Below, one piece after another: positions 59,205 to 64,000 of a DNA stretch of 64,000 bases. The stretch lies in assembly GCA_047495785.1 (NCBI GenBank), contig JBLDXI010000021.1, positions 1,984,001 to 2,048,000 on the forward strand. The letters run 5' to 3'. The notes under the pieces are model-generated. The model saw only the letters and a list, made by a program, of their open reading frames with translations, was not told where the DNA came from and ran no database searches. The stretch is from Lepidodermella squamata. Its lineage: Eukaryota; Gastrotricha. Each line of letters starts with the position of its first letter. The stretch's first letter is position 1. A program made the position numbers and the translations under genes.

Positions 59205-60610
59205 ATGTTGCGGTTTTTTATTGTTATCTCTTGCGCCTTCAATGCTGCTCTGTGTGTTTCGTATTGCCAACGAGATTTAACGAAATTGGAGCAAGTTATT
59301 GTTGTTTTTCGTCATGGCGACCGCAATCCTGAGAGCACATTTCCTACCGATATTTGGCAAGAAGACAAATGGCCTTTAGGATGGGGCGAACTGATACCAC
59401 GCGGAATTCGCCGTCATTATGATTATGGTCAATGGATGCGCCAGTGTTATGACAACCTTTTCGGAGACACTCTTACAACCAAAAATGTGTACGTTAGAAG
59501 CACCGATATTGATCGTACGTTGATGAGTGCTCAGGCTCATCTTGCTGGTGCTTACCCTCCTAAAGGCAGCCAGGTATGCAAAAATGAATTAGTGACCGAA
59601 CCATGCCTTGAAATTATAATTATACAGAAATGGGGACAACCAAATATCACTCTTGGCTCTTGGTGGCAGCCGTTTCCTGTTCACACCGTGAGCGTTTACG
59701 AAGATAATATACTGCGAGCGAACCAAAACTGTGTGCGATACACCGAGGGCGTTGAAGATGCCTACAACTCAACATTTGTTAAAAACATTGAGTATGAAGA
59801 TGCTGCGATTCTGAATTATTTGGCAACCAAGGGAGGTCTAAATTCATCCAACTTATTGGTTAGTGCTTACTAATTTTATTCTCACGCGCAGTTAATAAGT
59901 TTTTACAGGCTGTCACGAAGGCCATGTCGGACCCTGTCATTGTGGAATTGCAACAGAACAAAACTCTGGTGGATTGGCTTGCGAATAACCAAACTTTGAC
60001 TGACAGGCTGATCACTTACTTCGACCTTTGGTTTCAGCTTACTTACGCCCCTGAGCCTTTGGCTAAATTGGCCAGCGGACCTTTGTTGCAGGCCATTGTT
60101 GATAACATGGTAAATCGGTCACTTGCAGGAACGCCACATGCTCCACCTTCATTCAAGCATATCATTTATTCTGGACACGATACCACCGTTGCCGCCCTGC
60201 TCGGTTTGCTCGGCAACTTCAACGAAATCGCTCCGCCTTACACTGCGAGTGTCATATTTGAATTACACAAGATTGACGATAAAAATCATGGCGTTCTTAT
60301 TTTCTACCGAAATTCATCAGACGCTGATCCATATCCAGTTAATGTTGCCAACTGCACTGGTTTCATGGATAGCGGCTGCATTCTGACTGATTTTGTTCAA
60401 GCCGTATCTGGTAAAGTAACGCGCTCCCATTCTACCGATTGTCTTTCTGGTCGCACGAAACCTGCGGCTCCTCTTGACTTACAAACCATTCTTATCGTTG
60501 TCGGCGTGACAGCAGGTCTTATGGTCATGACGATTGCCATTGCATGCCTGCTGAAATACTTGAGAAGGCGACCTGTTGATGAACTGTTGATCGAACCTGG
60601 TGTTAATTGA
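59205..60610 (+). CDS. membrane-anchored histidine acid phosphatase 2
   Basis: Exons 59205-59573, 59628-59858 and 59909-60610 join in phase to 433 residues. Signal peptide MLRFFIVISCAFNAALCVSY; VVFRHGDRNPESTFPTDIW (catalytic RHGxRxP); STDIDRTLMSAQAHLAGAYP; and IIYSGHDTTVAALLGLLG (HD donor). One span near residues 390-415 (TILIVVGVTAGLMVMTIAIA) with a short basic tail. It is homologous to the gene at 52102-53735 but shows considerable divergence and a short tail without the long Ser/acidic extension. Probable role: lysosomal or cell-surface phosphomonoesterase. Confidence 0.9.
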
Positions 60611-62603
60611 TTTTATTCTTTCCGCGCCCTTTTAAGCTCTTTCTAGTCTTTGTAATTCTTACATATTTGTTGTCTCAACTCTTTCAGGATTACGCATTTC
60701 AGGCTTTATGGAGAATATGATATTTGATTTTATGATGTGACTATGGGGCATGATAATTTGTATTTCAAGATATAATTTATAAGGAGCTTACTCTATCGGC
60801 TACGTATTATTTGGTATTATCGAATCTCTCCTCGCGGAGAACCTATGCTTTGGATCAATGATATAACTTTTGTAAGGTTTTCGTACTGATTTTATGCTTG
60901 CAATGAATTTAACTATAACTTCACCGGTAATTGAAAGGATGCCTAAACAATGAACGCATCGCATCGGTTGTGGATATGCGGGTAATTGATCGAACATCCT
61001 ATCGAAAAATCGATTGCTAACTTTGACTTGCTCTTTGAGGACTAATAAACGACAAACGTTGCCGATTGGTTTCGATCTATTCGTGGAGTTGATTTATTTG
61101 AATTCGTGTTTAGAAAAAAACTTAACAATTGGCTGAATTGGATTACCAGTACCAGTCTCCACCATCGCGCAGCTACCGCCCCGTTTCCTACCGGCTGGTG
61201 CTCCCGGTAATTTGCGAGCCTGGCAGAACGCCGATCAAATGGCACCGGTGGTTGTGATGGACCAGTCACAAGCCTACTCAGGGTATGTTGATTTTTGAAA
61301 CTTTACACATGCTATTGGTCCAATGTAAGTTGGTTGTGGGGGAAAATGAGGTATTTTTAAGCGCAGTCGTATCATCGCTCAGTTCAAAGTTGATGAATGA
61401 ATCGCGTAACAGTTGTAATGCGAAGCAGTGTTTTGTAGTTTGCTAATTTATTCACTAATACCTGAGACTAATAAATGTTGTTTTCATACTGGTTTGAAAT
61501 TGTTGATGAGATACACGAATGAATCGTAATATTTAACGGCAAATAATAAAGCAGGTCAGTCTAGCAGAAGTATAGCGAAGCGGCTCCATCGTTGCGCAGC
61601 CAAGCAGTGCCAAATTTTAGCCATAAATTCAACTAATATTGCAACAATCATGGCATTTCCGTATTGTTCCCAATGCGCTTGACACAACGCATAATAATAT
61701 TCTTGTTTTAATATGTTTTGTGCTTTTTGAGCGCACGTTATTAGTGGGGAAATGTTATTTTTCGCTCGTCATTGGCTTTGTCGTCGTTGTTGTCGTCGCA
61801 GCCGCTGTCGCCGTTTGTTGGCTGACTATTATTTTACGTTTCTGTGACTGTTTGCTAGCGTTTACTAGCCTTCGTCGTCATCATCATCATCATCGCTGTC
61901 GTTGTCGTCGCCGTAGTTTTAATAATCGGTGTGTGGACCTCTAGTATAATCGTATAATACAACAAATTTGACGCCGCCGCTGCTGCTGCTGCGGCTGCTA
62001 TGTTCTTTGCCGTGTGCGGACGTGTTCGCGCGTATTTTCATTCGTTTACTCAGCATTTTTCTATTATTATGATTATAACAAAATATCATTGCCACACAAA
62101 TAATATAACTATTCAAGCTAGTGTGCTGGTGATGGTGGTTGCTTTATACGCGCGACGGTGGCATTTCACTCTGTGTCTATATTTTTCGTTCAGGCGCGTG
62201 TATTCCCCAAAACTTTTACCATTGATCCCACACACATACACACACACATTATACAAATGCAGTTATAATAATTATTATAGCCCAACAACATTTTCAACGC
62301 TAGCTAACCACCTGCACCACCGTCAGTGAAGAGCACACACTTTTACCTCTATTATGCCGTTAATTTTTTTATTACTCAGCTGTAACTTTTGTCATCATCA
62401 TCGGCAGCTATTTGTGTTCTCTCGCGCCCTCTTCGCCTTTTATCTTTTACACTTGCTTAGCACGTGTCTCGTATAGTGACTCGATAAGAAGTGCTTAAAC
62501 TACGTCGTGTATTTTTGCTGTATCCATACGGCTACCTGAAAACCTAATTTCAAATGTTGTGATAGAACGCGGTTATCATAAGCCACCTCGAGCTTAATTA
62601 GTG
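60611..62603. other. intergenic and probable 5' region of LDB gene
   Basis: About 2 kb. It includes simple repeats: GTC/GTT and CAT runs around 61780-61920, and CA-rich DNA near 62230-62250. A possible short upstream exon is listed separately. AATTAG ends 2 nt before the LDB start at 62604. Otherwise nothing is supported. Confidence 0.45.
61239..61282 (+). other. possible 5' exon upstream of LDB, unresolved
   Basis: ATG at 61239 opens MAPVVVMDQSQAYSG and is followed by a good donor (GG|GTATGT at 61283). The preceding frame (STIAQLPPRFLPAGAPGNLR) is open too and CG-rich. It could be an alternative first exon of the LDB gene, but I could not join it in phase to exon 62604. Confidence 0.3.
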
Positions 62604-64000
62604 ATGGATGGTTCGAGTTCCGACAACGCCGTTGACCCGTCGGCTAATTTCTGCCAGCCATCACACGATGCATTCTCTGCCTTTTGCGGCGGCGACGCCG
62701 GGGCGGGCGGGGATGACCACGGCCAGGTCAGTGGCCAGAACGATTTCGAGGCTGCCTCGCAATCGCAGCAGCAACAAGGCCAACAGCAGTCTGTTTCGAA
62801 CAGTCCGCAGTTGAATTTGTTGCATGGGACACTGGTCGACAGCAATGCGCTGGCCATTGACCAGCTCAGCAATTCTACGGCATCTCGCCCGACGTCGTTT
62901 TTTCTCGACGGCGACCAGGGCGCGGACGCTAATAACGTCCAGTCAGTTGCGACCCCGCAGCAGGGCATGAGTTACGGAGCTGAAATGTTGATGCAACAAC
63001 CTGGGTCTAGCTACGGCGTGGGAGGCTCGTCGAACAGTAGCCACGTCTCGTGGCCCTTCCCGTCGCCTCCGCTTAGTGTTCCGTTCGAAACTAGCCCGGT
63101 CACGATGCAAAGTCAATACTTTCACCAGCAGCAACAACAGCAGCTGGTTGCGACCCAGTCAGGTGGCCAGTACGCCGTCCAGCAACAGCCCGGTCAGCAA
63201 GCCGTGTTTGCACCGTCATTTCGGCCCGGGTTCACGCAACCGATGATGTGCCCAACTGACCAGGGCCAGTATCGGAATTTCGCGTCTTCCTCATCCTCTC
63301 AGTTCATAATTACTCAAAATAACGCGTCTCTCGCTAATTCTCAGCCGCGCTCGTCAATGATGCAAACATGCGTTGGGTTAAACGGTGTTGATAGGAGTAG
63401 TGGGGCGGCCATGTTTCCAATGGGGCCGAGTAGTTTCCCCGGGCAAAATTTACAACCATCCCCTCAACAGGCTCAACCGCATTTACCACATTCCAGGATC
63501 ATGGCGCCGCTGGTTGGCCAGTGCGAGCTGAAGCTGATCGAGCTCAACAAAATGCTGCAGCAGCGACCGCACCAACACCCTCAAATGCCTAACACCGACC
63601 ATGCCGGCTGGTGGGAGTCATTTGTTGGCACGTTTTTCGACGATGAAGCTGAAGTCACATTCCGCCTATTTGTTGACGACGGCCCTAAAACATTCTGTAA
63701 GTCCTTTATCTGTTTTCCCCGAAATTTTCGAATGATTTTATGGTAAATTCGCAGCAATCCACCGAGTGCTCATACCTCGACTGTTCCGCTCGTTCTACGA
63801 AAGCGGATGTCGAGATCTCTCCTTTCTTGTTACCAACCCTCGAGAAATGTCAAACGGTTCCTCTTTCATCCTCGATAGCGATAACGCTCACATTGTTGCT
63901 TTTTATATGAGACCTCAGCCTGTTTGTGTAAGTTTGTTTTATCCACCCTGAATGTTCCGAGTGTCCCAACTTCTGCACCTAGATTATGACTGAAGGCCAT
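62604..64000 (+). CDS. LDB1: LIM-domain-binding protein (LDB1/Chip type), 5' part
   Basis: Exons 62604-63696, 63755-63927 and 63983 onward (cut by the window end). The first 300 or so residues are low-complexity and rich in Gln, Ser, Pro and Asn (QQQQ runs). From about residue 305 the LDB self-association domain begins: CELKLIELNKMLQQ, WWESFVGTFFDDEAEVTFRL, DDGPKTF, then IHRVLIPRLFRSFYESG and HIVAFYMRPQPVC, continuing with IMTEGH. LDB proteins dimerise and bridge LIM-homeodomain factors to enhancers in the nucleus. The usual LDB1 N-terminus is about 60 residues, so this one is greatly extended. The LIM-interaction domain lies beyond the window. Confidence 0.88.

Noticed and set aside
1-64000. 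tRNA, rRNA or CRISPR features
   Set aside because: No cloverleaf-compatible B-box, rRNA-like block or regularly spaced repeats were seen by eye; a covariance-model scan would be needed to exclude tRNAs fully.

Overview
The window is metazoan nuclear DNA. The coding regions are split by many short introns (mostly 50-60 nt, GT..AG), and the recognisable proteins are animal signalling and housekeeping families: an RGS12/Loco-type RGS protein, a TRPC channel, a TBC1D12/14-type Rab-GAP, MCMBP, peptide N-glycanase, PERK, LIM-domain-binding protein, two membrane-anchored histidine acid phosphatases, a globin, three Ly6/uPAR-type surface proteins and a GABA-B-like receptor. Many start codons lie 0-22 nt after a splice-acceptor-like AG, and MCMBP and PNGase are only 126 bp apart. 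This suggests spliced-leader trans-splicing and operons, so a nematode or other trans-splicing invertebrate is my best guess. The species cannot be named from the sequence.

Layout. 0-9.3 kb is gene-poor: one small secreted cysteine protein at the left edge, then AT-rich DNA holding a 1,463-bp Mutator-like element with 213-bp terminal inverted repeats, an 8-bp target duplication and a decayed transposase. 9.3-15.7 kb holds an unrecognised polytopic membrane protein (+) converging on an intronless GABA-B-like receptor (-). The last 485 bp of the receptor locus is repeated, inverted, inside intron 1 of the membrane-protein gene. 16-20 kb has two related type I membrane proteins with PPxY motifs; the intron of one carries a 489-bp hAT-type MITE. 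21-25 kb has a globin and a Ly6-type gene with a probable alternative first exon.

25.6-46.4 kb is the gene-dense core: RGS12/Loco (-), TBC1D12/14-like (+), TRPC (-), MCMBP (+) and PNGase (+). RGS12 and TBC diverge, TBC and TRPC converge, TRPC and MCMBP diverge, and MCMBP-PNGase looks like a two-gene operon. 47-52 kb carries two closely related Ly6 proteins in tandem. 52-60.6 kb has acid phosphatase (-), PERK (-) and acid phosphatase (+). The right edge is the start of an LDB1/Chip-type co-regulator with a long Gln-rich N-terminus, cut off by the window end.

Most gene models below were assembled by hand from reading frames and splice consensus. Their exon phases join without frame conflict except in the polytopic gene at 9.3-12.2 kb, whose exon 1/exon 2 junction is unresolved. 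No tRNA, rRNA or CRISPR array was seen.
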